Below are positions 39,578 to 52,671 of a stretch of 64,000 nucleotides of DNA, piece by piece. Positions within the stretch are counted from its first letter, which is position 1. Each line of letters begins with the position of its first letter. The stretch comes from Chromobotia macracanthus (taxonomy: Eukaryota > Chordata > Actinopteri > Cypriniformes > Botiidae). A program made the translations under genes and the position numbers. Location: NCBI GenBank assembly GCA_036877525.1, contig JAZGTH010000103.1, positions 1,582,501 through 1,646,500 on the forward strand, read 5' to 3'. Below the pieces are notes generated by a model that worked only from the letters and a program-made list of their open reading frames with translations, was not told the origin of the DNA and did not search any database.

Positions 39578-41805
39578 GTGCTTTTACTGCCAATAGCTCG
39601 TAGCACATTTTTTCCATTGAGATTTCATATATATATATACTATATATACAAACACCCTGATATATCATATAACATTTTAGCAGCAGCTGACGTGAAGAAA
39701 GCGCGTTTGATGAAACCGATTGACGTTCACTAATAATCAATCGCGTCGTTGCATCGACGATACCAACCGATCGGCGTTGAAAGAAACGAAAAAAGCCGAG
39801 CGCGCACGAAGCTTTCCGAGCAGCATAAATCGCGCGCGACGGGCGGCGTCGAAACTTCAGCGCAACTTCCTCGCCAGATCGCAGCATGAAGCGCTTCCTC
39901 CTGCTCGCGTTTTTAAGTTGCGTTTTATTTGCGGAAAGCGAAGCAACCATCAGGTAAATGCTCCAAAAACTTCATGCACAAGCTTTATTTTCATGCACAA
40001 GCTTTATTTTCATGCACAAGCTTTATTTTCATGCATGTGTGTCCTAAACAACATCGACGTTCACTGCGTTCGTGTTTTATCTGCGTATCGCGCAGATCAG
40101 CTCCCCAATAAAGCAAACGTGATGTGTGATCGCTGTTTGATCAAGAAATGTGATGCTTTCCGACATAAATCACATCACATGTGCACTGATCACATGAACT
40201 TGTGATGCTTTAGCACTTATCTGCAGGAGCTGAAGCGCTGCCGCTTCAGTTTGAGGAAGTTGAGCTCGTATTAAGTTCAGATAGAAAACACTGACGTGTG
40301 AACTGTTGCGTTTGTGCGTTTAACTTACGATCTGACGCGCGTTGCATGCGCGTTTCGCGAGCGTTGAAGTTTGACGCGCCGCGCACTCGCGCTGTACGTA
40401 AGTTTGTATGGAAGAAGTAGTCCCGGGTCTGAATTCTGATTGGATGACAGGTGCGCATCAGCTAAATTGACTCTGTATTAATGCGCCGTCCATTAACCTG
40501 AAGTTAAAGGACTATTTTACTCTGTGGAAGAAATGGGTTGTGACGCGGTGCTGTGATTATGGGTTTGAAAAATTAATTTATCTTGGGAGGAAAATATCAT
40601 TGAGGTTTAAGGGTAATAGTTTGGCTAGCAACTGCATAGAAACGTGCTTAAAACAAACACAAGCGAAGATCTCGTATTTAAAGAGGTAGGTGTTGTTTTC
40701 CCCAGAAATGTGCTGGTTGAAAGTATCTCTAAAGCAAAAAGTAAAGTGGCATAAATATATTTATAAATCTTCTGTGGAAGACTATGAAAGTTCGTCCAAT
40801 CTTTGCATTCGGTCCTAATGACATAATAGGATATCAGACCATGTATTTGCATACCTCCAAGTGTGTTGGAGGAGGCGTGGCTTTGAAGAGAGGGCGGGAT
40901 CTTATGCTTTCAAAGCAAGCTTGTCATTGTTAGTCTCTGTGAAATTTCCTCCCCTACCTTTAAAGTCTATAAGCGTTAATGTAAATATATGCTGAGGTGA
41001 CAGATTGCTGTATTCATCTCTGTTGTTCTTCTAGAATTCCTCTGCACAAGACTCGCACTGTGCGCCGCATGTTGGCGGACAATGGAATGTCTATTGAAGA
41101 CATCAAATCCATGGCCAGGATATCTGGGAAAACCGCCTTTAATATCCCAGCCACGACCCCACCGCCCCACCTGTGGAAAAACTCACCAACTTCATGGATG
41201 TAAGAATGTGGGAGCGCAGCCCTCGATTTGAGTTCTGTTGTTCTTGCATGATGAATGTAAGAATGAAGAAGAGTCACGTGACTGAGGTCTGATTGCTCTG
41301 TGTTTTTCTCTGTTCAGGCTCAGTATTTTGGAGTGATCAGTATTGGCACCCCTCCTCAGGACTTCACTGTGCTGTTTGACACGGGCTCATCCAACCTCTG
41401 GGTTCCGTCTATTCATTGCTCCTTCTTGGACATAGCGTGCTGTGAGTGGACGTGTTTTCTTTGGAGATGTTTGGTGTGAGAGGAGAACTGTAGACCGCTT
41501 AAAGCTGAGGGGGTTGAAACTGAAAACTGGGGTTTAAAATGGGAACAAAAATGAGTTATTGAGCATGTACATAACAGATCAGTGTTTAACACAATCTCTG
41601 TTTGTTGACCTTCTGTTTGTTTCTTAGGGTTGCATCATCGCTACAATTCAAAGAAGTCGAGCACCTACGTTCAGAATGGAACCAAGTTCTCGATCCAGTA
41701 TGGCAGAGGGAGTCTGTCGGGCTTCATCAGTCAGGACACAGTCACTGTGAGTCAAGATATCCAGCAACAACCAATCATGGGACACTTTTAGTCAGAGCTT
41801 TCTGT

Positions 41806-41905
41806 AGCTTAATGGGTAGAACGTAATTGGTAGGTTGTGGGTTTGATTCCCAGGGAGCACACATACTGATAAAATAATTGTCTGCCAAATGCATTATATG
41901 TAAAT
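41806..41905 (+). mobile_element. tRNA-derived SINE (copy 3)
   Basis: Head CTGTAGCTTAATGGGTAGAA, B box GTGGGTTTGATTCCC and a tail with GCCAAATGCATTATATGTAA. Lies in an intron of the aspartic protease. Confidence 0.65.
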
Positions 41906-42445
41906 TGAAGTCAACATGAAATCAAACTCACCGCTAGTTGCTGTGTGTAGTTGGCAGGGTTGAAGGTGACTAACCAGCAGTTTGGTGAGGCTGTTAACCA
42001 GCCCGGGATTGTGTTTATGTGGCGCGGTTCGATGGTGTTCTGGGCATGGCATATCCCAGCATATCTGTAGCAAACGTTACACCAGTGTTTGACACGGCCA
42101 TGACAGCCAAACTTCTGCCTCAAAATATCTTCTCCTTCTACATCAACAGGTAATTTCAAGTGAACCTATGTTCCTCTTAACTCTGTGTTAAGTTATATCT
42201 TACTGGAGTTTTCCTGATTGTTCAAGCCATCCGCTGATTTAATATTGATGTGAAGAATTTCAGAGATTTGAAAGATCTGAAGTCTCTGATTTCTCACAGA
42301 ACAGGAAATGGCTTTTATTCTTCTGTTGTGAAACTGAAAAGCAGAACAAATAGTAAAGTTGAGGAATGTGACCAAAAACATGGAAAGTTAGTGTGTGACC
42401 TTGACTCTAATAAACAGTAACTCATGACTCGCTGTTTGTAAAAAT

Positions 42446-42762
42446 CCCAGCAAACTATTTTTGGTTGTAAGAACGTTTGCCTAATATTTAGAGAGGAAGT
42501 TACAAACGGAAAACAATTTTTAGACCTTGAGTTGTATTAGCACTATTGTTGATTATAAGAACATTATTCAAATGTTCTTTTCCAGTTCTGTAACATTTTT
42601 AAAATGTTCCACTAACAATTTAAGAATAAGGTTTTTATACTAACATTTATAAGAATGCTGGCCAATGATACATAACTTTTAAAAAAACATTCTACTAATG
42701 TTACTGCAAGAAACTTTTGATAACTTGAGAACCTTTAAAATGTTCTGAGAACGTTAGCTGGG
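42446..42762. mobile_element. MITE family C, protease intron
   Basis: Starts CCCAGCAAACTATTTTTGGT and ends GAGAACGTTAGCTGGG, with the same interior as 28853-29172. Confidence 0.65.
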
Positions 42763-43830
42763 TCAGAGGCTTCTGGTTGTGCAAGATGTACAAGCAACTT
42801 ATAGAAAGTTTGACATTATCAAGTGTGTGCGTGTTGTTGTAGGGACCCTATGGGTGAGGTTGGAGGTGAGCTGATGCTGGGAGGGTTTGACCAGCAGTAT
42901 TTTGATGGTGATCTGCATTACGTCAACGTACACACGGAAAGCCTACTGGCAGATCAAGATGGATGCGTAGGTGTCTTCTGTTGTACAGCTGCTGTAGTCG
43001 TGTTTCATCAGTCAATGAGAATTATTTTAATACTCTTTATAAGTGATATTTGTAATCTGGAGACAGAATCTTGTAAGTCTTCAGAACTTCACAGTGTCAC
43101 TTCCTGCAGAGTCAAGGTGGAGTACCCTCACCCTGTGTAAAACCGGTTGCCAGCGCTGTTCAACTTTGGAACGCCACTGATCGGGGACCTTATCAGGAGG
43201 TGCGAGCGCTGCAGAAAGCCATCGAGCTGTGCCACTTCTGATGGGAGAGGTGAGGACAACTCCACAGAAAAGATCTGCATCAACATTTCATTTCAAGAAA
43301 CATACATGAACAGCCTCCTCACTGTATTTAGTGTACTTCTCCATAGTACTGGATTGACTGCAAGAGGATCCCATCACTTCCTGTAATATCCCTTCAGTCT
43401 GGGTGGGAAGATGTTTAATATGACTGAGAAGACTACGTCCCTGAAGGTGAGGATCGTCACAGTCTTGTGGAGTTGTTCTTTTGGTCTGCAGATGTAATGT
43501 TATGTGAAGAAATTGTTACATCTAGAACCTTCTAAATTGTCAGTATCTCTTATCACATCATCACATTTTCTGTAGCTGTTTGAACTGGCTTGTTTCTGGA
43601 TCACACAGAATTGTGACCGGAGAGGACAGCATTGATTTGAGTTATTAGTAACATGCGTGTCTGTTGTCAGGTTAGTCATATGGGAGTCAGCATCTGTCTG
43701 TCTGGTTTTATGGCTATGGATATCCCGCTCTGCTGGGCCCCTGTGGATTCTGGGAGATGTTTTCATCGGCCGCTATTACACCGTGTTTGACAGGGATGCT
43801 GATCGCGTGGGCTTCGCTCCTGCTAAATGA

Positions 43831-44761
43831 AGACTTGCACTATTATATAATGACCAGCTGTTAGAGCAAATACTTTTCAGATTGAGAAATTCATCCTGGT
43901 TTGTTACGCAAGATAAACGATGGGAAATGAACAAATGTGGTGATGCTTTACAATAAGGTTTTAAACATTAAATCTAATGCAACAGCTTACATGAAATAAC
44001 AAACAATACATCAGTATCATTAATTACAAATTACTGATACAAATGTATTGTATCATTCATTTGTACATCAACTATATCTCTACTTTCACATTATTATTAA
44101 AATTATTTAATTTGTTTAATACATGAACTATATTACATGTATAAATGTAAGATTAACCTAGATTAAAACTTCTTAGTAGATTAAATCAGAGTTTTAAGGA
44201 TTTGAACTTTATTGTGAAGTGTTACCACAAACGCTTAGTGAAAGTGAAATTTAACATTTTCCAAAGAATGTAACGTGAAACCAAACTAAGGTTTCTGTAA
44301 ATTAGTTTTTATTTTGCACTAATTTCAACAGATGTAGAACAGAATGGGGAAAAAAAATCAGTGCAGGTTTTTATAATTTTGCTACAAATTTGTGTAATTT
44401 AATAAAAATTGATAATTACATTTTTGATTGAGGTTCCACACCCTACCAGCAGTTCTTCTATGTTTTGTGTATGTTTTTTTTGTTGATAATGCCGTCACTG
44501 CTGTATTAGTTTGTTTTCAGAATCAGTTAATGGTGTTTCTGTTACAAGGCAACTCAAAGCTGGTCGTGACCACTTGATGTTTTTTATCTGTGGCACTATC
44601 AGTGGAATTTGCAGTCAAAACGTTTGTTAAAGCTTGAATTTAAAGTTTGTTTACTTGAAGCTTTAACGTGAACAATGTACAAACAGATTCTGGAGAACCG
44701 AGGGCTTGACAGTGAACCACTCTGTTCATAAATAATCTGCAATAATTCAGTTTCACTCCTC
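43831..44761. other. 3' flank of protease and mief1 3' end region, no gene seen
   Basis: AT-rich with no conserved coding. Convergent 3' ends of the protease (plus) and mief1 (minus) meet here. Confidence 0.5.
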
Positions 44762-44767
44762 TTTATT
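44762..44767 (-). terminator. Candidate polyadenylation signal of mief1
   Basis: AATAAA on the minus strand (TTTATT on plus). If used, the mief1 3'UTR is about 1.5 kb, with nothing else recognisable in 44.77-46.23 kb. Confidence 0.4.
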
Positions 44768-46234
44768 TTCATCCTAAAACCACAGGCACGGAAAGCAATG
44801 CCTCTTTCCAGAACATTTACAAATTATACAAAGTGAGTTTAATAAAAAAAAAGTGATTACCAGGAACCAAAAAAGCAAATACATAATCACATGCAGAGTA
44901 CCCAAGCCGATTTGAAGACGGACGTTCACGTCTACATTAGATTTGGTGTCGCTCTGAATTAAATACCATTTTCACAGTAAATGTGTATCTGCTACATAAC
45001 AGGTAGACACAAATGTTCAGGTTATGCAGGTTATAAACGCTTTCACATTTGTGATTTCCTGCTAGTTTTGGCATTTCATACAGACCTGAACTACTTGTAT
45101 TTTGTTCTGTCAGACGACATTCGCCAAGCACGCAACATACGATCAGACAAGCTGTACACATTTTCACACCTGTATTTGGTTACATCTATACAGTCAATAC
45201 AAAAATACTAAACTGTCTGTCTTTACAAGGTTTTAATTAGGCTCTTGTACATTTCTACACAGCAGCGGTCATGCACGCAAAACCATTCATTTCATCTAAA
45301 CGTTCCTGTAAACCCACGACACTGAAACGCGCAGGAGTAAAACCAGCCCTCCATTTCCACAGAAACAAAGTCTGTCTGGACCTCAGCAACTACATATTTA
45401 AAGAGCTCCACATTAATCTGGATAAATTTTGAGCTTTATCTGGTTACAGCAGTTCAATAACATCCATGTAACATTTGTATGACCAGCTGAAGATGATTTT
45501 TAAAACGGTGCAGCTGAATGTAGACGATGCGTACCAACAAACAAACAAAACGTTACTGCTGTAACATTGGTTGGATTACAAGTCATTTGCATATTTTGTT
45601 AAAAAAAACCGAGTCGACTTTTAACTGAAGTTAAAAACATGATCAAACAAACCTGACCTTATTTTTATTTATTCAATCACACTAAATATTTACTTTATGC
45701 TTCAGGGATCAGAGTCTGTTTTCTTACTCATGCGCTGTGAATAATCTGAAGTTTCTCCCTCAGTCTCACTATTGTAGTCACTCCAGAGCAGCTACTCTGA
45801 AGAAATACTGTACCATGAAACACTACCAATAACTTACAATCATACATTTCATCTACATGAACACAGGAAATGCAGAAATAACACATGATGAGAACTGATG
45901 TAGAATCAAACGATCAATTAGACTGATCGATCAACACATTGGTTCAGTGTCTTTAAATTAAATGGTAAAATACATTAAATGAAATTTGTTGCTCATATAT
46001 AACATGACCAACAGATTACACTGTATCACTAAAAATGAGTGTTTATGGTCTAACTGAGGAAAACAATTAACATATAAAACATGGATGTGAAAGATGAGAG
46101 AAGTTACTGACCTACCAGAACAGGGCACATATGAAAGCGCTGCCATTTTTTGTTTGTGTATCAATTCTGCTTGAAAACTTGAGCATATCAGCTGCACAGA
46201 GATCAGACAGTGTTAAAGAGGACGCAGGTGTTTG

Positions 46235-49004
46235 TTAAACAGCTCTCAGAAGGCTCTCTGGGTCAGACAACGCGCAGTACAGCGTGTACCCGAGTTCATC
46301 GATTTCCTGTTCTGTTAGCTCACAGAACAGGTTGACTTTGGGATTGAGGATGCAGGGTAGCCTCCCAGCTTCTAGGTGTCCCACTAGCACACGAAGCAGC
46401 TGCAAAAAACGGTCGGCCAACGCTTCCTGAGTCCAATCCCCTTCCTGTTCACTCAGTAGAAGGATTGCATTTGTGAGTTGACTCGCGTTTAAGCCGCCAG
46501 TGCCGGGTTCAGTTTACACATGGCTTTAACGACTTTCAGACAAGCACAGCGACACCCGCCGTCCTCCTGATCGAGTGTGCGAACCTTGCAGTTTCTGCCA
46601 CTCAAACTCTGGCGCCACAGGTTCTCATGCCGATCAGCCGCCAATCTGTGCGGTTTGGCGATTACGAGACTCCGTCCTCCATCACAAGCAGTGGGGAGGA
46701 AGTCCACATAAAGGCGACGGTCCGTTTCGTACTGCACCTCCAACGTTAACGTCTCCGACGGAACCACGGGACGAATAACGTAATCAAAACGCTGCCAATT
46801 GCCGGCCAGTTGATGGAGCCTGCAACAAGCTTCTCAAAGACTTCCAGAACACTCTTTGGAGAAAGATACCCTCCCACCATACAACGGTCCCAGTAGCTGC
46901 TTCCCCGTGGGAAGTACTCAAGGTTTCCCACGGACCAACCAGAAGCCAGGAACGCTCATGATGGTGTCCTCACCAGGAATGGATGACCAGAGGTTCTTCT
47001 CGAGGATCATGGGTACCATCAGCTGAGCGTGGTCAGCAGTCACCACCTATGAGTGGCATCAGAAACACTATAGTTAAAACAATTTTTAACTTTATTCTTG
47101 ATTATTAGGTATCAGCATTGTTAGGTATCAATATAAGGTATACATTGAGCTGTTGACAAAATTTTTAAAAGCAGGGTTCACAACAACAGCAATCAGCAGC
47201 AACAAAAGCAACCGGAAGTCATTCATTTTCAAAGTGAATTGCAACTATGTTGTAATAATATTGCTGTAGTGTACACTGCTTTATGTACGTAAAGAAAGGT
47301 ACATAAAGTAACCTGAAATTTTATGTTTCAAACGGAGATGGCGATAGAGCGGCAAACGTCACGGATTGCAGCTTTAAGAATGAGAGAAAGAGCATCTTTA
47401 GTGTTCTTACCTGGAGGTCGTCGAGAGACTACCGCTCAGGAACATCTCTGTAAGGGCATGTCAGGTAGTTTGGCGTGGAGGAAGACTCGCAGCTCAGCAC
47501 AGATGTCCAGCGCAGCGACGGGCGGTGCTCTGCTCCTCGGGTGGGATTGTTACACGCTCATGATAGAACGCCCAGAGGTGTTCCTGCAGAGACAGACGCA
47601 TTCGGTGCTCGCTGGAGATCAGCCTTCACAGGCCTGCTGCAAGCCCGACCAATCACACGACGCAATGAGTCTAAAACACAACAAATAACATTTAACTTAG
47701 ACATGTTACAGCATCTCTTTAGCATGTGCTATTATAAAAGGGACAGTACACCCAGAAATAAATTCTTCCACCATTTACTCATGTCTTTCCAAACCTGCAT
47801 GACTTTCTTCTGAGGAAAATTAAAGATGATATTCTGAAGTATGCTGAAAACCAAACAACAGTGGCACCCATTGACTTCCATTGTATGGACACAAAACCAG
47901 AAAATGATGGAAGAATTTGCTGTTTTGGGTGAACTATCCCTTTAAGGATTTCTAAAGGTCCAACACACCATTTATGATAATTCTACTTTAACTCCACATA
48001 CAGCACAATGTCTTATTTCTCAGACACAGATTAGAGTAGACTACAGTGGAGGAGAGATGGCCAGCAGAGATGGCACACGACACATACAGATCAATGTCTG
48101 AAGAACATGACCCTAAAGCAGCCTTGTTTAAGGTTTCTTAAAAAGAAATGGATTTGAAAATAAGTTTGTACATCTCTAATGTCTAGAAAACTAACCCTGC
48201 AGGTAAATGTCCATGTTATGGGTGACTACAAACACATACAATATATTAGTCAGTAAAGGGTTTTAAATACCCACTGAGAAAGCAGAGCAGACACTCGGTT
48301 ATGCACAAGCCTGTTAATTAGTAACACACAGATCAGGATACAAGACATTCTTACATTTCAACTTATTATTTTGATATAATTGAGAATGTATTAAAGCACA
48401 CAAAAAACACTGATGGAAATAACAGGTAAATTATTGGTGTAAAACAGATTTTGTTTGTCATCAGTTAGTCGTCACACTAGTCGGCAGCAGAGATTCATCA
48501 CCTGGTTTAAAGGAGCTGGATGAGGTGGGGAGAGTCTGCAGAGATCGACTGATGTTCTGCTTCATGTCATGGTTCAGGGTTCGAGGCGACGCCCCCAGCC
48601 AGCTTGGCTCCTCCCAGCTTCTCCGTCCTGACGGGTCAGCTTTGGTAGGACTCGATGGAGCGCTCAGAGCTCTGTCATACATCTGAAACCAAACAATGAC
48701 CCGGCAGACACTTATCCAAGCGACTTTAGAAAGCGACAGTCCATGATGTGTGTTCCCTAACACAATGCTCTAGCAGTTAAGCTCATTATCTGAACCCTTT
48801 AACAGAACCGCAGACCTGTTAAAAACATCCACAGGACTGAAGTGTTCCTGTACTCACTCTTTTGACCGCCAGCGTGGCGATTCCAAGCATGGCTGCACCA
48901 CCGACTCCCAGCACCAGCTTTGCATTGGAGAGCACAAAGTCAAGGGCTGTGCCGAGTCCATTATCATCCTTCTTTCCTTTCCGATCTCCGTTCACTCCTG
49001 CCAT
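46235..49004 (-). CDS. mief1: mief1: mitochondrial dynamics protein MiD51, frame-disrupted in this sequence
   Basis: Four coding exons: 48858-49004 (ATG 49004), 48502-48682, 47411-47670 and 46235-47046 (TAA). The N-terminus MAGVNGDRKGKKDDNG precedes a single membrane anchor (LVLGVGGAAMLGIATLAV) placing it in the mitochondrial outer membrane. The nucleotidyltransferase-like cytosolic domain is read in DICAELR, LPDMPL, VVTADHAQLMVPM, PGEDTIMSVPGFWLVR, EYFPRGSSYWDRC, GGYLSPKSV, AGSINWPAIGS and ELTEQEIDELGYTLYC. MiD51 binds ADP and recruits Drp1 for fission. Missing bases break the third exon at least twice and the last exon near 46493, 46785 and 46930; most are shortened G, A or C runs. Exon 48858-49004 and the upstream ORF are clean. 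Confidence 0.95.
47739..47945. mobile_element. Palindromic MITE, family B (copy 3)
   Basis: GGGACAGTACACCCAGAAAT at the left and TTTTGGGTGAACTATCCCTT at the right form inverted ends. Lies in a mief1 intron. Confidence 0.7.
48690..48792 (-). mobile_element. SINE fragment next to a mief1 exon
   Basis: On the minus strand a tRNA-like segment (AACTGCTAGAGCATTGTG) leads into AAAGTCGCTTGGATAAGTGT, the fish SINE tail. It ends only about 10 bp upstream of the acceptor of mief1 exon 48502-48682, so it may supply part of the polypyrimidine/branch region. Confidence 0.5.
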
Positions 49005-49469
49005 TGATCTTCTCCCTCACTGAGCAGCAGGACATTAAAAGATAAATGGATTTTCTCTACAACCCAGCTAACAAGCATGAGAAACAATGTAACATGACAC
49101 ACCTCAGGTATTATTAACAGTTAACCGTGTGCTGATGTCATCAATACTATGTGAGCACTGCCACACCCTGAACTGTACGCAAGCATTTAATTTATTGTTT
49201 TGCGTTATAAACACATTCAGCACACCTACAGAAATGATTTGTGGTGACATGTCAGGGCAGACCGGCCAATCGAAATCTCTCCATCTGTTCTACATGCACA
49301 TCTGGGACGTTTTATAAAAACAGTGATGTAATAAGATTGGAGGGGCGTGGCTAAAAAAGATCTTGATGACATCAGTTATGTCATATGGAGCAAATTATTA
49401 CAATAAAAGACAAATAAACATGTTTGTCTTCTGAATACCACACACCAGAAGTTTAGGAATGTATATTAA

Positions 49470-49660
49470 AGGGAAAAAATGAAAATCTTCCATCATTTCC
49501 TCACCCTCATGTCATTCCAAACCTGTATGACGTTTTTGCTTCTGAGGAACACAAAAAAAAATATGCTGGTATGCTGGTAACCAAACAATCAAAACATCTT
49601 CTTTTGTGTTCCACAGAAGAAAAAATAAAGTCATGCATTTTGTTGTGAACTCTCTCTTTC
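49470..49660. mobile_element. Palindromic MITE, family B (copy 4)
   Basis: Contains TCACCCTCATGTCATTCCAA and the mirrored centre ACATCTTCTTTTGTGTTCCA. Lies in a mief1 5' intron. Confidence 0.6.
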
Positions 49661-49787
49661 TTTGAAGTAAATGAATCATTTTAATGTCATATTGACTAAC
49701 ATCCTGGGAACACAGACAGTGTAAACTGTACCTGCAGCTGGTCAGACTGTCCGGTGATGATGAACGCAGCTCAGATGACCTCAGTTC

Positions 49788-50000
49788 CTACACTAATCCT
49801 CCCAGCCCACTGCTGAGGAAATACTGGCCTCTCTTCAGTGCGTCCTCCCTGTCAGCGGGGGCGCTGAGGTTCTTACAGCGCCGGAACTCTCGGCTCACTG
49901 TGCGCCGGTAGTAGTCGCGGTCTGTGTACTGTAGGTGTTGGCCTGCACGGAGCAGTGCTCTGTACAGCTGCAGCACGGCACTGCGGGACCAGCCGCCCAT
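49788..50000 (-). CDS. mief1 upstream ORF: LYR-motif microprotein (MIEF1-MP/AltMiD51-like)
   Basis: A 70-codon ORF starts at the ATG at 50000, inside a 5'UTR exon of mief1 bounded by acceptor 50034 and donor 49732. It encodes a product starting MGGWSRSAVLQLYRALLRAG, with Leu12-Tyr13-Arg14 as the LYR motif, then YTDRDYYRRTVSREFRR. The length (70 residues) and motif positions match the human MIEF1 upstream-ORF product, which is a mitochondrial LYR protein found with mitoribosome assembly factors and acyl carrier protein. The reading frame is intact. The mief1 coding start lies in the next exon, so the mRNA is bicistronic in layout. Confidence 0.93.
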   Translation of the reverse strand: MGGWSRSAVLQLYRALLRAGQHLQYTDRDYYRRTVSREFRRCKNLSAPADREDALKRGQYFLSSGLGGLV

Positions 50001-51258
50001 CAGGGAGAACTCTGAGGAACCAGATCTCACACCCCTGAATGTTAAATACAGTACAAAATAAGATCCCACCCTCCCTTCAGTGTCTCCAAAGCCACACCCC
50101 CTACAATACACATGAATGCATGCACAGTTTTGACAGGCAAGTGAGACATCCTATCAGTTGATTCAGACCGAATGAAACGATTGGACGAACATTTTCTAAT
50201 ATATTTGCAAATACAGAGTCGTTATTAACAGGATATAAAGAGACCAGCATAACAAAAAATGTTTCAGAAAATAATCATCTACCCTGCCTTTAATATCTGT
50301 AACTGTTTGTGGAATAATATTGTCTCTCAATACAAAAAACAAGGAAAGATCTTTATATAGAAAATCAGCTCTGGCAACAATCAGCAACAGCTGATCTTCA
50401 ATGAGGGCTGCAAGATACCAAAGAAATTTGTGATATGCAATAATTCACTAAATAATGTGATAATGCAATCAATTTACACTGACTGTAAAATGAATGTAAA
50501 TGATATTAAAATGTATTTCAAAACATGTTTCAGATTATTTCTGAAAAAGAAAGCTTCACTACAACATCTCTCACTGACAGAGATATCTGCAATATTTCGA
50601 TATATTGTGCGGCTCCTAAATGGACATAATCAATAAATAAGTTGGCAATCCCTTTATGGCATAACAACAGATAACAATTATTAATCACAAAAAAGTTAAA
50701 TTCAACACACTGCTGAAACACCCCATTAAAACACACACAATTCAGAGCTGCACTTTATCAAAGCCCAACATTATCAGTTATGTGACTGTAATACAATGTC
50801 TCATAAGTCATGACATCTGTAAAACATGTTTACATGTCGGATAATTCATTATTAAACCTGTCGTATCTCCTTTAAATGAAACAAGTCATTTGCATTGATT
50901 GATTACTGAATAACTAACACGTCAAAGGCCGCTAAATGAGACTGAAATGTTGCGGCAGATCTTCTGTACAATATAACCCACAGCAAACACTTACACATGC
51001 ATTACACACACACGAACAAACATAACAAACACAATATATCAGCTTGTGCCTCAACAAGACGACAAACATGGAGCAGATGAAATAAACATGTATTAATAAG
51101 ACATTAAATAGCTGCAGCCAGCCGACTGCTAACGCTTAGCCAGCCTTTAAACCTAATGACCTTCCCAAAATATAGTAAATATATTATTCACAATCTCACC
51201 CCAGATGTGACAAAAGCTTTCTAAACTCACATGTGTGAGAATAAAGAGCAAAACTCAC

Positions 51259-51370
51259 GTTTAAATATGGCAGAGATGAAAGTCGAGCCGGTGAAGGGCG
51301 GAGGTAGAGCAGCCGTCAGCGCACCGGAAGTACACCGAGCCGCTGCCGTTCACTTCCGGTGCGTCATCGC
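51259..51370 (-). promoter_or_regulatory. First exon and promoter of mief1
   Basis: On the minus strand a donor (TAAAC|gtgagt) ends at 51259, with a CG-rich segment from 51280 to 51365 (GGAGGTAGAGC, CACTTCCGGTGCGTC). GGAAGT/CTTCCGG elements are ETS-type sites common in promoters of mitochondrial genes. Transcription start not resolved. Confidence 0.5.
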
Positions 51371-52309
51371 CAACCTTTATAAAGTCTATAAAGGCCTGTA
51401 GAGCCTGTTAAATGTTAGTTCATGTCAACTAAGGTTTATTTTTTACACTTTGAACCTTATTGTAAATTGTTACCAATCGATTAAATAAACAGAAAGTTTC
51501 TGAGAGCTTCTAACACTGTATGCTGGAGATCCCATAATTTATCAACATGATTTCACAGTATTAGTTTAGCTTTTTGACAGTCACTGTAGTTACCATTGGG
51601 GGGGAAAAATGTAGGGGTTCGGCGATTATTTATACTGAAAAAAAACATTTTTAATGAACACGAAAACTGTGTGGAAGCACAATTATACATGTATTTATGC
51701 GTGTATGCAAATGAGGCATAATTAATATGAGACATTCAAAAAGCTATAACTTTACCAGAAGTTTGTATTTCATTTCAGAATCTCAGAAACTGCTTAGAAG
51801 GTAAATCCAGCTTTATTTGACAGTCTTTATTGAAAGAAAACAGGTAGCTACAGATCAGTGGAAACTGAGGAAAATCTACATTTACATTTGTGCACTTGTC
51901 AGACGCTTTAATCCAAAGTGATTTACCAGCTGAGCTACATCCAGAGTTACAATGTAATGTAAAGAGGAATTCCACACACAACAGGCGGCTAATGATGTAT
52001 CTGTGTCACGTATCATTCAGTGAGATTATATGAGATAAAGACACGTGATTAGACTGAATAAGTCACAGTAATACATTGTGTATAATCATTTGAATGGTAA
52101 CTAAGAGCACCAGCAGTTTCACTGAAAATAAATTGGCCACGTGAGACACAATCTCACTCAATAGACTCTTTGTTCAGGTGCAGGACACAGAAGACAGAAA
52201 CTCATGTAGGAGACTGAGTATATCACCACACAGTATATCACATTGTTTAGTTCCTGTGTCTGCTATAACTTCTTATCCATCCCTTTCAGCTGAATAAATG
52301 ACATTTAAT
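51371..52309. other. Intergenic, SINE-tail fragment near 51881-51970
   Basis: No gene seen. The phrase AGACGCTTTAATCCAAAGTG (51901-51925) is a reverse-orientation fragment of the fish SINE tail. Confidence 0.5.
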
Positions 52310-52545
52310 GGGACAGTTCACCCAAAAATTAAAATTCTTCCATCATTTACTCACACTCATGTCATTCCAAACCTGCATGATGTTTTGAAGATATTGCATG
52401 TTGCATGAAGATATTTTGAAGTATGTTGATGACCAAACAACAATGGCACCAGTTGACTTCCAGTGATTTCTTAAAATATCTTCTTTTGTGTTCCACAGAA
52501 GAGAAAAAAGTCATGCAGGTTTGTAATGACATGAGGGTGAGTGCA
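52310..52545. mobile_element. Palindromic MITE, family B (copy 5)
   Basis: GGGACAGTTCACCCAAAAAT at the left; the mirrored right side contains TGCAGGTTTGTAATGACATG. Ends about 130 bp before a TATA box of the next gene. Confidence 0.65.
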
Positions 52546-52671
52546 GATCTTCATTGTTCTTGTCTGATGGTCTTGACACCTGGGCTGGTAGTTCATTGAC
52601 TGGAGAGTTTATCTATCTATCACAAATGGTGTATATTTATACATATAAATGAGGCTGGCCTTCAACTCCCC

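Larger units (their letters stand above)
39886..43830 (+). pseudogene. Cathepsin D/E-like aspartic protease, frame-disrupted
   Basis: Nine exons: 39886-39953, 41035-41199, 41318-41441, 41628-41748, 41951-42149, 42843-42966, 43110-43249, 43347-43446 and 43671-43830 (TGA). Signal peptide (MKRFLLLAFLSCVLFAESEA), propeptide (IPLHKTRTVRRML), first catalytic motif DTGSSNLW and the flap region (QYGRGSLSG) are intact. The C-terminus VFDRDADRVGFAPAK is typical of cathepsin D. Indels break exons 2, 5, 6, 7, 8 and 9 (for example near 41165, 42020, 42940, 43223 and 43429). After allowing for these, the second catalytic motif, normally DTGTS, reads NFGTP near 43160. This loss of an essential Asp is a substitution and cannot be explained by missing bases. 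It could be the fish-specific nothepsin or a cathepsin E-like paralogue; I cannot decide. Lysosomal or secreted if functional. Confidence 0.8.
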
